The notes beneath the pieces were generated by a model that was not told the origin of the DNA, ran no database searches, and was given only the letters and a program-made list of their open reading frames with translations. This document shows, piece after piece, positions 17,321 through 25,787 of a stretch of DNA of 64,000 nt. The stretch is from Streptomyces sp. WZ-12. GTDB taxonomy: Bacteria; Actinomycetota; Actinomycetes; Streptomycetales; Streptomycetaceae. The DNA lies in assembly GCF_028898845.1 (NCBI RefSeq), contig NZ_CP118574.1:1612001-1676000 (forward strand), in the 5' to 3' direction. The translations under genes were made by a program, and so were the position numbers. Every line of letters starts with the position of its first letter. Within the stretch, counting starts at the first letter, position 1.

Positions 17321-17340
17321 CCCGCCCGGGCCCGGGCGGG
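17321..17340. terminator. Perfect 20-bp GC palindrome in the gap after the HAD gene
   Basis: CCCGCCCGGGCCCGGGCGGG reads the same on both strands. It lies in the 344-nt gap 17102-17445 between the HAD gene and the kinase gene. It can fold as a loopless cruciform or a hairpin and may end transcription of the HAD gene. The rest of that gap shows no gene or other element I can recognise. Confidence 0.45.
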
Positions 17341-17445
17341 TTAGGGTGGGGACATGCTTTGACGCAGGCCCGCGGCCCGGGCGCCCCCGTCACCTCCTTC
17401 GTTGCCGCACCCGCACGGATCCGGATCCACGAAGGAGAATCCCTG

Positions 17446-18384
17446 ATGACCACGTCGACCCCGATCGACGTCCCCGAGGCGTTCACCGCGTCCTACGGTG
17501 CGCACGGCGCCGCGGAGCGCGCCTGGCTCACCACACTGCCGGCGCTGGGCGCGGAGTTCCTTGACCGCTGGGCGCTGCGTCCGGACGGTCCCGCCCGGTA
17601 CGGCATGGCCTCGCTCGTCCTGCCGGTGCGGCGCCCGGACGGGACGCCGGCCGCGCTCAAGCTCCAGCAGCCGCGCGAGGAGAACGCCGGTGCCGCCGCG
17701 AGCCTGCTGGCCTGGCGCGGCAACGGCATCGTCCGCCTGCTCGACCACGACGAGGCCAGCGCCACCCAGTTGTTGGAACGGCTGGACGCCGGCCGACCGT
17801 TGTCGGCAGTGCCCGACGACATCGAGGCGCTGGGCATCCTGGCCGTGCTGATGGCCCGGTTGGTGGCGGTGCCCGCCCCGGCGGGCCTGCGGCGGCTCGC
17901 GGACGTCGCCGCCGCCATGGTGGAGCAGACGCCGGGGGCCGTCCCGGCGCTCGGCGACCCGGCCGAGCGGCGGCTGGTGCGTCACTGCGCGGCCACCGTC
18001 GCCGAGCTCCTCGACGAGGCCGGCGACCGCCTGCTGCACTGGGACCTGCACTACGACAACGTGCTGGCCGGGCGGCGGGAGCCCTGGTTGGCCATCGACC
18101 CCGAACCGCTCGCCGGCGACCCCGGTTTCGAGCTGCTGCCCGCGCTGCACAACCGGTGGAACGAAGTGGTGGCCACCGGTGACGTGCGGCGGGCGGTGCT
18201 GCGGCGGTTCGACCTGCTGACCGAGGTGGTCGGCGTGGACCGGGAGCGGGCCGTGGGCTGGACGCTCGGCCGGGTCCTGCAGAACGCCCTGTGGGACGTC
18301 GAGGACGGCGAGCACGCCCTCGCACCGGCCCAGATGGCCATCGCCGAGGCGCTGCTCAACCGTCCGGCGCCGCACGGGAGTTGA
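17446..18384 (+). CDS. Aminoglycoside/streptomycin 6-phosphotransferase-family small-molecule kinase
   Basis: 312 residues of the APH(6)/StrB-like fold. An ALKLQQP strand carries the ATP lysine (~72). The catalytic loop is HWDLHYDNVL with Asp200, and AIDPEPLAGDPGFELLP carries the metal-binding aspartate. GAAGGAGAA precedes ATG 17446. Enzymes of this family phosphorylate streptomycin-type aminocyclitols, but many Streptomyces members have unknown hydroxylated substrates. No aminoglycoside gene cluster is visible nearby, so a resistance role should not be assumed. Confidence 0.85.
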   Translation: MTTSTPIDVPEAFTASYGAHGAAERAWLTTLPALGAEFLDRWALRPDGPARYGMASLVLPVRRPDGTPAALKLQQPREENAGAAASLLAWRGNGIVRLLDHDEASATQLLERLDAGRPLSAVPDDIEALGILAVLMARLVAVPAPAGLRRLADVAAAMVEQTPGAVPALGDPAERRLVRHCAATVAELLDEAGDRLLHWDLHYDNVLAGRREPWLAIDPEPLAGDPGFELLPALHNRWNEVVATGDVRRAVLRRFDLLTEVVGVDRERAVGWTLGRVLQNALWDVEDGEHALAPAQMAIAEALLNRPAPHGS

Positions 18385-18494
18385 TCGGCCGCGTTCCGTA
18401 GCACGGCGGGCTTCTGCCATGCTGCCAGGCGGGCACTCCCCCGCCCGGCAGCGGGGAGCGGCCCGCCGTCACCGGCCGAGGAAGGGGCGACACC

Positions 18495-18899
18495 ATGGAC
18501 GACGAGGGCACCGGCCCGCCGCAGGAAGCCGCGCGGATCGCGCTCACCGACGCCGCCGCCGCGCTGCTGCGGTCGCTGCGCGCGCGGCACGGACCGTTGA
18601 TGTTCCATCAGTCCGGCGGCTGCTGCGACGGCAGTGCGCCGATGTGCTATCCGGAGGGAGAGTTCCGCACCGGCGACTCGGACGTGCTGTTGGCGGAGTT
18701 GGCGGTGGCCGACGTGCCCGAACCGGTGGGCTTCTGGATGTCGGCCGACCAGTTCGCCCGCTGGCGACACACCCATCTGACGGTGGACGTCGTCCCGGGG
18801 CGGGGCAGCGGCTTCTCGCTGGAGGCGCCGGACGGCGTGCGCTTCCTGATCCGCTCCCGGCTCTTCACGGACGAGGAGCGGGCGGCGCTCGGCGGATGA
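18495..18899 (+). CDS. DUF779 protein
   Basis: 134 residues. HQSGGCCDGSAPMCYPEGEF is diagnostic of DUF779, with a CC pair and a third cysteine that could bind a metal or undergo redox chemistry. WMSADQFARWRHTHLTVDVVPGRGSGFSLE is the conserved C-terminal part. The biochemical role is unknown. The family is usually encoded immediately downstream of an ExaC-type aldehyde dehydrogenase, for example next to Rv0458 in Mycobacterium tuberculosis. Here that dehydrogenase is 16 kb away at 664-2187, with the polymer and butyrolactone genes in between. The ATG has a weak Shine-Dalgarno sequence (GAAGGGG). Confidence 0.9.
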   Translation: MDDEGTGPPQEAARIALTDAAAALLRSLRARHGPLMFHQSGGCCDGSAPMCYPEGEFRTGDSDVLLAELAVADVPEPVGFWMSADQFARWRHTHLTVDVVPGRGSGFSLEAPDGVRFLIRSRLFTDEERAALGG

Positions 18900-18943
18900 C
18901 CGCGCGCCCAACGGGTGCGCCGACGACAGGAGTCCGAGGCAGC

Positions 18944-18983
18944 GGTGAGGCCCCGCGCACGGGGGAACGCGCGGGGCCTCACC
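18944..18983. terminator. Strong bidirectional hairpin between convergent genes
   Basis: A perfect 15-bp stem (GGTGAGGCCCCGCGC at 18944-18958 and its complement at 18969-18983) closes a 10-nt loop. It sits between the convergent DUF779 gene and the minus-strand YtpQ-like gene and can serve both. Confidence 0.8.
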
Positions 18984-19073
18984 CTCTCAAACGGCCCGCG
19001 GCCGGCCGAGGTTCCCCACCGGGCGAGGATTTCGCGGAAATCCTCGCGGCGCGGTCCCGGACGGTCAGGGCGG

Positions 19074-20021
19074 CTACGGCTCGTCCCGCACCAACCGTTC
19101 CAGCATGTCCTGGAACTCCACGTCGACCACCACCCGCAGCCCGTCGCCGTCCGGCTCGCTGAGCGGCGTCATCCTGCCGCGGCGCCACCAGTAGACGCGG
19201 GGGCTGATCGCGCCCGCCGCGTCCTCGTGACCGGCGGCCGCGAACTGCGCCATGGCCTGGAGCGCCGGGATGACCTGGGCGTCGTGGATGCGGTGGAAGG
19301 CGAGTTGGTGGCGGAAGGGCAGGGCCACCAGGGCGCCGTCCCCGGTGAGTCCGGTGCCCGTCAGCCGCTCGACGAGTTCGTCCAGCACCAGTACCCGGCT
19401 CGCGGTGAAGAAGGAGTCGCCGAGCAGCACCTCGAACGCCGAGCCGTCGCCGCGGCGCACCGTCTCGTGCCCCTCGACCGGCAGGGCGCGCAGGTTGTTC
19501 ATCGCCCGGATCCGCAGCTCGGCCACGTCCCCGAGGTCGGTGAGCGAGTCCTCGCTGAGCATCTGGACCGCCTCGGGCAGGTCGAGGGCGAGCACCTCGC
19601 ACAACCCCGGGGCCGGCTCGCGGCCGTAGCGGAAGGAGTCGGAGGCGGGCAGGGTCTCCTGGGCGACGACCCGGGGGTAGAGGCAGGCCCGGATCTCGTC
19701 GTGGGAGAGGATCTCCAGCGGCTGCGGGCCGTCCATGGTGCGCAGCACCTTGCCGACGTGGTCGCGGATCAGCGCGGGCCAACAGCGTTCGCCGCGGCGG
19801 TCGCGGTGGCAGACGGCGGCCAGATTGCCGAGGCCGAACTGGCGGCCCGCGGAGTCGGTGACCACTCCGGCGTAGGCGGTGACCTCCAGACCGTGCTCGG
19901 CGAACGCCTGTCGGACCTCGGATCTGAACACGCGGCCTTCCCGCTCCGAGAAGAAGCCGAACTCGTCGTCGCGCGCGACGTCGCGGGGGTCCCGTTTCGG
20001 TCCCCGGCGGAACAGACCCAT
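19074..20021 (-). CDS. DUF1444/YtpQ-like cytosolic protein of unknown function
   Basis: 315 residues starting at ATG 20021; the much longer open frame upstream overlaps the LPMO gene and was not used. No signal peptide or membrane segment is visible. The layout resembles Bacillus YtpQ (DUF1444): an N-terminal alpha/beta part, then a conserved NLRALP segment, FFTASRVLVLDELVERL, and a VALPFRHQLAFHRI strand. Function is unknown for this family. The C-terminus ends with a DVEFQDMLERLVRDEP helix. It shares the 18944 terminator with DUF779 and is followed upstream by the LPMO gene in the same direction. Confidence 0.7.
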   Translation of the reverse strand: MGLFRRGPKRDPRDVARDDEFGFFSEREGRVFRSEVRQAFAEHGLEVTAYAGVVTDSAGRQFGLGNLAAVCHRDRRGERCWPALIRDHVGKVLRTMDGPQPLEILSHDEIRACLYPRVVAQETLPASDSFRYGREPAPGLCEVLALDLPEAVQMLSEDSLTDLGDVAELRIRAMNNLRALPVEGHETVRRGDGSAFEVLLGDSFFTASRVLVLDELVERLTGTGLTGDGALVALPFRHQLAFHRIHDAQVIPALQAMAQFAAAGHEDAAGAISPRVYWWRRGRMTPLSEPDGDGLRVVVDVEFQDMLERLVRDEP

Positions 20022-20094
20022 CTCGTCCTCCCGGCTGCGGCCACCCGCATCGGCCCTTGAATGCGCCGATCGTAACGGGTGCGCCTGAGAGTGC

Positions 20095-20130
20095 CGTCGC
20101 CCCGCGGCCGGGGACGGTCGCGGGGCGACG
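20095..20130 (-). terminator. Terminator of the LPMO gene
   Basis: Perfect 12-bp stem CGTCGCCCCGCG / CGCGGGGCGACG with a 12-nt loop, 47 nt beyond the LPMO stop codon on the minus strand and ahead of the next gene. Confidence 0.6.
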
Positions 20131-20176
20131 TTGGGGACGGTGAGCGGAGAAGAGGGAGAGGAGAGCGGTGAGAGGG

Positions 20177-20692
20177 TTAGCCGACGTTGACGTCGATGCA
20201 GGCGTAGAAGGCGTTGGCGGTGTCGGCGATGTTCCAGACCGCGAGGACCTTCTGCTGGCCCTTGAGGCTGCCGAAGTTGACGCTGTGGGTGACCTCGGCC
20301 GGCGGCTGGGCGCCGTGGCCGTCGATCTCGGCGATCTTCTGACCGTTGGCGAAATACTGGAAGTTGGCGGTCGCGTGCCGGGCCGTGAAGCGCCAGGTGA
20401 AGTCCTGGGTGCTCTGGACCGGGGTGACCTTCCACGCCTTGGAGTCGTCGTCCAGGTCGGCGAACTGGCTGTTGCCGCCGCTACAACTCGTCAGCCCCTT
20501 GGGCCCCTCGACGCTCTGCGGTTCCCACTTGATGGGGCCGCAGTCGACGGTGCCGGCGGCGCACTGGGCCTGCCGACTGGGCGGTGAGGAGACGTATCCG
20601 TGGGCACTGGCCGGGCTCACGGACATCGTGAGGACGAGGAGAGGGGCGATGCCGGCGCCGATGGAGGCGGCGAGCTTTCTCTTCTTGTTCAT
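20177..20692 (-). CDS. Secreted lytic polysaccharide monooxygenase, AA10 (chitin-active type)
   Basis: 171 residues including a signal peptide that ends ASA before His, so the mature enzyme begins HGYVSSPPSR with the copper-binding amino-terminal histidine. The second histidine-brace residue is in FTARHATANFQYF, and the axial aromatic is in ANAFYACIDVNV. It is a single-domain enzyme without a carbohydrate-binding module, the common size for Streptomyces chitin-active AA10 proteins that cleave crystalline chitin oxidatively. ATG 20692 was chosen because it directly starts the MNKKRKLAAS signal sequence. A DasR-type site lies about 50 nt upstream, indicating control by N-acetylglucosamine. Confidence 0.95.
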   Translation of the reverse strand: MNKKRKLAASIGAGIAPLLVLTMSVSPASAHGYVSSPPSRQAQCAAGTVDCGPIKWEPQSVEGPKGLTSCSGGNSQFADLDDDSKAWKVTPVQSTQDFTWRFTARHATANFQYFANGQKIAEIDGHGAQPPAEVTHSVNFGSLKGQQKVLAVWNIADTANAFYACIDVNVG

Positions 20693-20741
20693 GTCAACCC
20701 TTTCGCGTAGGGGGGTGGTTGACGCGAGGGTGCGCAGGGGG

Positions 20742-20757
20742 GTTGGTCTAGACTTAA
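20742..20757. promoter_or_regulatory. DasR-responsive element-like site (dre) upstream of the LPMO gene
   Basis: GTTGGTCTAGACTTAA matches the DasR consensus ACTGGTCTAGACCAGT over its core TGGTCTAGAC. DasR is the GntR repressor of chitin and N-acetylglucosamine genes in Streptomyces, and the same motif is the known direct repeat of chitinase promoters. It lies 50 nt before the LPMO start and 42 nt downstream of the LacI gene's stop codon. Confidence 0.75.
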
Positions 20758-20798
20758 CGCCGTGACCGCGTACGGTCAAGAGGTCCGACACGAGCCGT

Positions 20799-21818
20799 TC
20801 AGGGCCCGCTCGGCGCGCTGGACGCGCGGACCACCAGTTCCGGTGCGAGACGGACGGTGCGGACCGGGCGACGGGGACCGGGAACCGCGGTCCCCACGGG
20901 GCGGTCGAGGAGCAACCGGGCGGCCTCCGCGGCCAGTTCGGGCAGCGGTTGGCGGACGGTGGTCAGCGCCGGATCGGCGAGGCCGGCCAGCGGGATGTCG
21001 TCGAAGCCGGTGACCGCGACCTCGCCGGGGACGTCGGCGCCGAGTTGGCGCAGCCGCTGCAGGGCGCCGGCCGCGATCAGGTCGTTGGCGCAGACCACCG
21101 CGTCCGGGCGGGCGGGCCAGAGCCGGTCGACGGCGGCCCGGCCCCACGCCACGGAGAAGTCGCCGAGCAGCGCGCGCTCCGGGGCGGTCGGGTCGAGGGC
21201 GGCCGCGCTCGTGACGTAGGCCGCGCGCCGTTCGGCCGCCGCGGAGGCGGTCCCGGCGGCGCCGATGAAGCAGGGACGGCGGCGGCCGGTGGCGGCCAAG
21301 TGGGCCAGAACGAGCGCCATTCCGGCCGCGTTGTCGACGGCGACCGAGTCCGCGACGCCGGGGCCGCAGTCGCGGTCCAGCAGCACCAGCGGCACCCGCG
21401 CCGCGGCGGCCGCCACCGCCTCCCGGCTGCGCCGCTCGTCGACCGGGACCACCAGCAGGGCGTCGACCCGGCGGTCCGACAGCGCGGCGATCCGGGCCGC
21501 CTCGGTCTCCGGGTCGTCGTCGCAGTCGGCGAGCAGCACGGCCCGCCCCTCGGCGTGCAACGCGCGGTCCAACTCCCGTACGAGGGACGGGAAGAAGGGG
21601 TTGGCGATCTGCGGGAGGACCAGGCCGACGGTGCAGGTCACGCGGCTGCGCAGCGCCCGGGCGACCTCGTTGGGGCGGTATCCCAGGCGGTCGGCGGCCT
21701 GCCGCACGGCGCGGGCGGTCTCGGCACCGACCGGGCGGGTGCCGGCCAGGACGCGGGAGACGGTGGCGATGGAGCAGCCCGCCGCCCGCGCGACGTCCCG
21801 CAAGGTCACTTCGGCCAC
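20799..21818 (-). CDS. LacI-family transcriptional regulator
   Basis: 339 residues from a GTG at 21818; the reading frame extends to 21908 but those codons are not family sequence. The N-terminal DNA-binding domain is VTLRDVARAAGCSIATVSRVLAG followed by the hinge helix PNEVARALRSR. The periplasmic-binding-protein fold follows (VGLVLPQIANPFFPSLVREL, VTGFDDIPLAGLADPALTTVRQPL). It is divergent from the nucleoside hydrolase/MFS operon, so it most likely represses that operon and responds to a nucleoside or ribose. A LacI-type operator candidate is at 22012-22025. Confidence 0.9.
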   Translation of the reverse strand: MAEVTLRDVARAAGCSIATVSRVLAGTRPVGAETARAVRQAADRLGYRPNEVARALRSRVTCTVGLVLPQIANPFFPSLVRELDRALHAEGRAVLLADCDDDPETEAARIAALSDRRVDALLVVPVDERRSREAVAAAAARVPLVLLDRDCGPGVADSVAVDNAAGMALVLAHLAATGRRRPCFIGAAGTASAAAERRAAYVTSAAALDPTAPERALLGDFSVAWGRAAVDRLWPARPDAVVCANDLIAAGALQRLRQLGADVPGEVAVTGFDDIPLAGLADPALTTVRQPLPELAAEAARLLLDRPVGTAVPGPRRPVRTVRLAPELVVRASSAPSGP

Positions 21819-22011
21819 GGCGGCGCGCCCTTCCGCTACGGGACCCCGGCCGCGGGCGCCGTCGTCCTCGACGTCGGCGGCAATCGTTATCACCGCCGGT
21901 GCACACACGTATCAGTTGGGTACCGCCTCCTACCAGCGGGGATGCGGGTCGCCTGTCTCACACTTCCTTGATGTTTCATTGACATCTCCGCGGGCCATGA
22001 GCGAAATTTCC

Positions 22012-22025
22012 GGAGAACGTTTTCC
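22012..22025. promoter_or_regulatory. LacI-type operator candidate
   Basis: GGAGAACGTTTTCC is a 14-bp palindrome with one mismatched pair and the central CG typical of LacI/PurR-family operators. It lies 82 nt before the nucleoside hydrolase start, within the 289-nt region (21819-22107) divergent from the LacI gene. Confidence 0.5.
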
Positions 22026-22107
22026 CGAGGTTGCTGCCTGCCGCGGCGTGCCCCAGAGATCGAGTTCACCCCGCTTCACCGTTCCGCAGAGCAAAGGGGC
22101 TCTCCCG

Positions 22108-23055
22108 TTGGCCAGAAAGATCATCCTCGACTGCGACCCGGGGCATGACGACGCGATCGCCATGCTCCTCGCGCACGGCAACCCCGACGTCGAACTGGTC
22201 GCCGTGACGACCGTGGTCGGGAACCAGACGCTGGAGAAGGTGACCCGCAACGCGCTGTCGGTGGCGACGATCGCCGGCATCACCGGCGTGCCGTTCGCCG
22301 CGGGCAACCCGCGCCCCCTGGTCCGGTCGGTCGAGATCGCCCCCGAGATCCACGGCGAGACCGGGCTCGACGGGCCCGAACTCCCCGAGCCGGCCTTCGA
22401 GGTGGACCCCCGGCACGCGGTCGACCTGATCATCGACACCGTGATGTCCCACGAGCCGGGCGAGATCACCATCGTCCCGACGGCCGGGCTGACCAACATC
22501 GCCATGGCGGTGCGCAAGGAACCCCGGATCGCCGAGCGGGTGCGCGAGGTCGTCCTGATGGGCGGCGGTTACCACGAGGGCAACTGGAGCGCGGTCGCCG
22601 AGTTCAACATCATCATCGACCCCGAGGCCGCGCACATCGTCTTCAACGAGAAGTGGCCGGTCACCATGGTCGGCCTGGACCTCACGCACCAGGCGCTGGC
22701 CACCCCGGAGGTCGAGGCGAAGATCGCCGCGCTCGGTACGAAGCCGTCCCGGTTCGTGTTGGAGCTGCTGGACTTCTTCCGCGAGGCGTACCGCGAGAAC
22801 CAGGGCTTCGAGTTCCCGCCGGTGCACGACCCGTGCGCGGTGGCGTACGTCATCGACCCGGGCGTGATGACCGTCCGCAAGGCGCCGGTCGACATCGAGC
22901 TGCGCGGCGCGCTGACCCTGGGCATGACCGTGACCGACTTCCGTGCGCCGGCGCCGGCCGACTGTCACACCCAGGTCGCGGTCAAGCTGGACCACGAGCG
23001 GTTCTGGAACCTCGTCGTGGACGCCCTGGAGCGGATCGGCGAAGGCCGCGCATGA
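22108..23055 (+). CDS. Inosine/uridine-preferring nucleoside hydrolase
   Basis: 315 residues. The N-terminal ILDCDPGHDDAIAMLLA is the calcium-binding signature of IUNH enzymes. VPTAGLTNIAMAV, MGGGYHEGNWSAVAEFNI and the distal HDPCAVAYV complete the site. It splits ribonucleosides into base and ribose. The start is a TTG at 22108 behind AAAGGGG; no ATG or GTG fits the conserved N-terminus, so translation may be modest. The stop overlaps the MFS start (ATGA), giving an uptake-and-cleavage operon under the divergent LacI regulator. Confidence 0.92.
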   Translation: MARKIILDCDPGHDDAIAMLLAHGNPDVELVAVTTVVGNQTLEKVTRNALSVATIAGITGVPFAAGNPRPLVRSVEIAPEIHGETGLDGPELPEPAFEVDPRHAVDLIIDTVMSHEPGEITIVPTAGLTNIAMAVRKEPRIAERVREVVLMGGGYHEGNWSAVAEFNIIIDPEAAHIVFNEKWPVTMVGLDLTHQALATPEVEAKIAALGTKPSRFVLELLDFFREAYRENQGFEFPPVHDPCAVAYVIDPGVMTVRKAPVDIELRGALTLGMTVTDFRAPAPADCHTQVAVKLDHERFWNLVVDALERIGEGRA

Positions 23056-24488
23056 ACATCTCCACCGCACCGCGCACCACCGGGGTTTCGGGCGGGTCCG
23101 GCGTCCGCGTGGGCGTGCTGGTCACCGCGCTGCTGGCGGCCTGCTTCGCCTTCCAGCTCAACGCCAGCATGCTCAGCCCCGCGCTGAAGAGCATCGAGGA
23201 CTCGCTCGGTGCCAGCTCCGCCGAGATCGGCATGACCCAGACCGCGTTCTTCACCTCCGCGGCGCTGTTCTCGCTGTTCCTGCCGCGGCTGGGCGACGTC
23301 CTCGGCCGGCGCCGGGTGCTGGCCGGGATGCTCGGCCTGATGGCCGTGGGGTGTGTGGTCGCCGCGCTGGCGACCAGCGTCCCGATGCTGTTCGCCGGGC
23401 GGATCATCCAGGGCGTGAGCGGGCCGGTGGTCCCGCTGTGCCTGATCATGCTGCGGGTCGAGGTCCACGAGCCGAAGAAGTACGGCACCCTGCTCGGCGT
23501 GATCACCGCGGTCAACGGCGGTATCGCCGGCGTCGATTCGCTGGCCGGCGGCTACCTCGCCGACCACTACGGCTTCGCGTCGGTCTTCTGGGCGATGGCG
23601 GTCGTCGCGGCCGTGGCCACCGCCCTGGTGGCCACCCTGACCCCGGAGTCCAAGGCCGCGGCCGCGTCCAAGATGGACTGGCCGGGCGTGACGCTGCTGG
23701 TCGTCTCGGTCGGCGCGCTGCTGATCGCGCTGAACGAGGCGGGCAAACTCGCCGCCGCCAACTGGGCGTTGATCGCCGTGCTGGTCGTGGTGGCCGCCGC
23801 CGCGTTCGCGCTGTTCTGGCGGACCGAGGACCGCAGCGGACATCCGCTGGTCGCCACCCGGCACCTCAGGCAGCGGGCCACCTGGTCGCTGCTGCTGACC
23901 ACGGTGCTGACCATGACCGGCGTGTTCGCGGTGATGAACGGGCTGATCCCGGCCTTCGCCCAGGACGCCCAGGCGGGCCTGGGGATGTCGGCCGAGCAGT
24001 CCGCCTGGTGGACGCTGTCGCCGTATGCGCTCGCCGGGTTGGCGATGGGCCCGGTGGCCGGCCGGCTGGCCGCGACCTTCGGCTACGGCAAGATCCTGCG
24101 GCTGGGGCTCGTGGGTGCCGTGGCGTCGGTGGTGCTGATGCTGCTGACCATGCACGGCCACTCGCACGTGCTGCTGCTGGTGACCTCACTGCTGGTGGGC
24201 GTCACCTACGCCGGCGTCGCCAACATCGTCCTCAACGGGCTCGGCATCGTCCTCTCCCCCGGCGAGAACCCCGGCTTCCTGCCCGGCCTGAACGCGGGCG
24301 CCTTCAACCTCGGCGCGGGGCTCAGCTTCGCGGCGCTGTACGCGGTGAAGACCGCGCTGGCGCCCGCCGATCCGACCTCGCCCGGCGGCTACACCGCGGG
24401 CATGATCGCCGGCGTCGTGATCCTGGCGCTCGCCATCGGCACGTCGTTCCTGATCCCCAAGCCGGTGGCGGCCGAGGCCCAGGACTAG
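23052..24488 (+). CDS. MFS transporter, probable nucleoside uptake
   Basis: 478 residues with 12-14 predicted membrane helices. RLGDVLGRRRVLAG in the 2-3 loop is the major facilitator signature, and the QNASMLSPAL/RIIQGVSGPVVPL region resembles the drug-H+ antiporter (DHA2-like) branch. It starts at ATG 23052 inside the end of the nucleoside hydrolase gene, so the two are translationally coupled. Context suggests transport of nucleosides or their bases; sequence alone does not fix direction or substrate. A terminator-like hairpin follows at 24514. Confidence 0.85.
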   Translation: MNISTAPRTTGVSGGSGVRVGVLVTALLAACFAFQLNASMLSPALKSIEDSLGASSAEIGMTQTAFFTSAALFSLFLPRLGDVLGRRRVLAGMLGLMAVGCVVAALATSVPMLFAGRIIQGVSGPVVPLCLIMLRVEVHEPKKYGTLLGVITAVNGGIAGVDSLAGGYLADHYGFASVFWAMAVVAAVATALVATLTPESKAAAASKMDWPGVTLLVVSVGALLIALNEAGKLAAANWALIAVLVVVAAAAFALFWRTEDRSGHPLVATRHLRQRATWSLLLTTVLTMTGVFAVMNGLIPAFAQDAQAGLGMSAEQSAWWTLSPYALAGLAMGPVAGRLAATFGYGKILRLGLVGAVASVVLMLLTMHGHSHVLLLVTSLLVGVTYAGVANIVLNGLGIVLSPGENPGFLPGLNAGAFNLGAGLSFAALYAVKTALAPADPTSPGGYTAGMIAGVVILALAIGTSFLIPKPVAAEAQD

Positions 24489-24513
24489 GGCCAGGACCCC
24501 GCGGGTCGCGCAT

Positions 24514-24556
24514 CGACCGCCCGTCGTTCCCGGATGCCCGGGGCGGCGGGCGGTCG
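24514..24556 (+). terminator. Hairpin after the nucleoside hydrolase/MFS operon
   Basis: CGACCGCCCG (24514-24523) pairs perfectly with CGGGCGGTCG (24547-24556) across a 23-nt GC-rich loop, 26 nt after the MFS stop. Confidence 0.5.
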
Positions 24557-24659
24557 CGCGTTCCGGCCCGTGCCGCCGTCCGCGTCCGTACCGCGCCGCC
24601 GCCGTGTTGTCAGCCCGGAGGGAAAAGGGAGACTGGAACCGAAGGCAACGGAGGCAGCG

Positions 24660-25076
24660 ATGGTCATGGAACACGGTATGGACAAGACCGGTCCCGCCCG
24701 GGACGACATGATGAAGAAGCAGCTTCGGAGCCAGATGACGGCGGACCGCTCGCTGCGCGCGGACGAGAACCGCGAGCTGGAGCCGCCCGGCGAGGACCAG
24801 CCGATGGCGGCGCCGTCGCCGGAGAGCGTCTACCGCGGCGGCACCCCGCACGGGATGTCCGAGCGCGATGTCGGCCTGCGCTCCGAGCTCGCGCAGTACC
24901 TCGGCCGCAGCGTCTACCCGGCGGAGCGCCAGGACATCATCCGCACCCTGCGCAGCAACCACGCCCCCGACCGCCTGGTCACGATGGCCGAGCAGCTCCC
25001 CACCCACCACCGGTACGGCAATGTGCAGGGCATCGCCGAGTCCCTGGGACTGGGCACCGAGGACCGGCGCTCCTGA
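24660..25076 (+). CDS. DUF2795 protein
   Basis: 138 residues from ATG 24660 behind GGAGGCAGCG. The N-terminal ~70 residues are charged and low in complexity (MDKTGPARDDMMKKQLRS). The C-terminal part (SELAQYLGRSVYPAERQDIIRTLRSNHAPDRLV) is DUF2795, a short helical domain common in actinobacteria. Function is unknown. It is cytosolic with no membrane segment, and lies in the same direction as the following DUF5709-like gene, 91 nt away. Confidence 0.8.
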   Translation: MVMEHGMDKTGPARDDMMKKQLRSQMTADRSLRADENRELEPPGEDQPMAAPSPESVYRGGTPHGMSERDVGLRSELAQYLGRSVYPAERQDIIRTLRSNHAPDRLVTMAEQLPTHHRYGNVQGIAESLGLGTEDRRS

Positions 25077-25167
25077 GGACGGGGGACACCGGCAGGCGGA
25101 CAATTGCCGTAGCGGGCACCCCACACAGCACCCCACGCGGAGGCGGAGAGAGAACAGGAGGGCGGCG

Positions 25168-25650
25168 ATGTCCGACGACGCCATGGGCGACGAGGTCTAC
25201 CAGCCGCCCAGATCCGATCCACAGGACAACCCCAACGACCTCGACATGGAGGACGCCCTGGACGAGCCGGGGCTCGACGAGGCGCTGGACACCGGATACT
25301 CGCCGCCGGAGCGCCCGTTCGTGGTGAACCACGAGGGCTGCACCGCGCAGGAGCAGCACGACCGTGAGTCCCTGGCCCACCGGCTCGCCCTGGAGCTTCC
25401 GGACGTCTGCGCGCCGGACGGCGACGGGATCGGGGACCTGCCGGGCGGCGCCGGCGAGCCCTACGACGACCAGGTCGGCGAGGAGCGGGCCGGGCGGATC
25501 GTCTCGTCCGACGACGGCTTCTGGCGCGGCGGCGGGAGCAACGACATCGTCGCCCGGGACGTCGGCATCGACGGGGGCGCGGCGTCCGCCGAGGAGGCCG
25601 CGGTACACATCGCCCACGATGTCGGCGGGACGTTCGACGGCGAGATCTGA
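25168..25650 (+). CDS. DUF5709-like acidic protein
   Basis: 160 residues, highly acidic. It has the pattern of DUF5709 proteins: an N-terminal NDLDMEDALDEPGLDEALDTGYSPPERP motif, a central ESLAHRLALELPDV helix, and a C-terminal RDVGIDGGAASAEEAAVHI stretch. ATG 25168 follows an AGGAGG. No catalytic residues are evident; the function is unknown. A clear terminator follows, so it ends a small transcription unit with the DUF2795 gene. Confidence 0.75.
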   Translation: MSDDAMGDEVYQPPRSDPQDNPNDLDMEDALDEPGLDEALDTGYSPPERPFVVNHEGCTAQEQHDRESLAHRLALELPDVCAPDGDGIGDLPGGAGEPYDDQVGEERAGRIVSSDDGFWRGGGSNDIVARDVGIDGGAASAEEAAVHIAHDVGGTFDGEI

Positions 25651-25731
25651 CGGAGCCGCCACGGGACGGCCAGCGGGGACAACCAGCGGGGACAACGCTC
25701 ACGAGTTGCCGGTTCGGCAACGGTCTTTGCC

Positions 25732-25755
25732 GCCTCGGCCCGATTGGGCCGAGGC
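25732..25755 (+). terminator. Rho-independent-type hairpin
   Basis: Perfect 10-bp stem GCCTCGGCCC / GGGCCGAGGC closed by a GATT tetraloop, then TTCGTC. It separates the DUF5709-like gene from the methyltransferase gene. Confidence 0.75.
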
Positions 25756-25787
25756 TTCGTCGTGACCGGATGAAGAGGAGCACATCC

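Noticed and set aside
17446..18384. Aminoglycoside resistance cluster
   Set aside because: Only the kinase fold is present; no aminocyclitol biosynthesis or export genes are in the window.
20776..21906. Second minus-strand frame over the LacI gene
   Set aside because: Arg-rich shadow; the other frame carries all LacI motifs.
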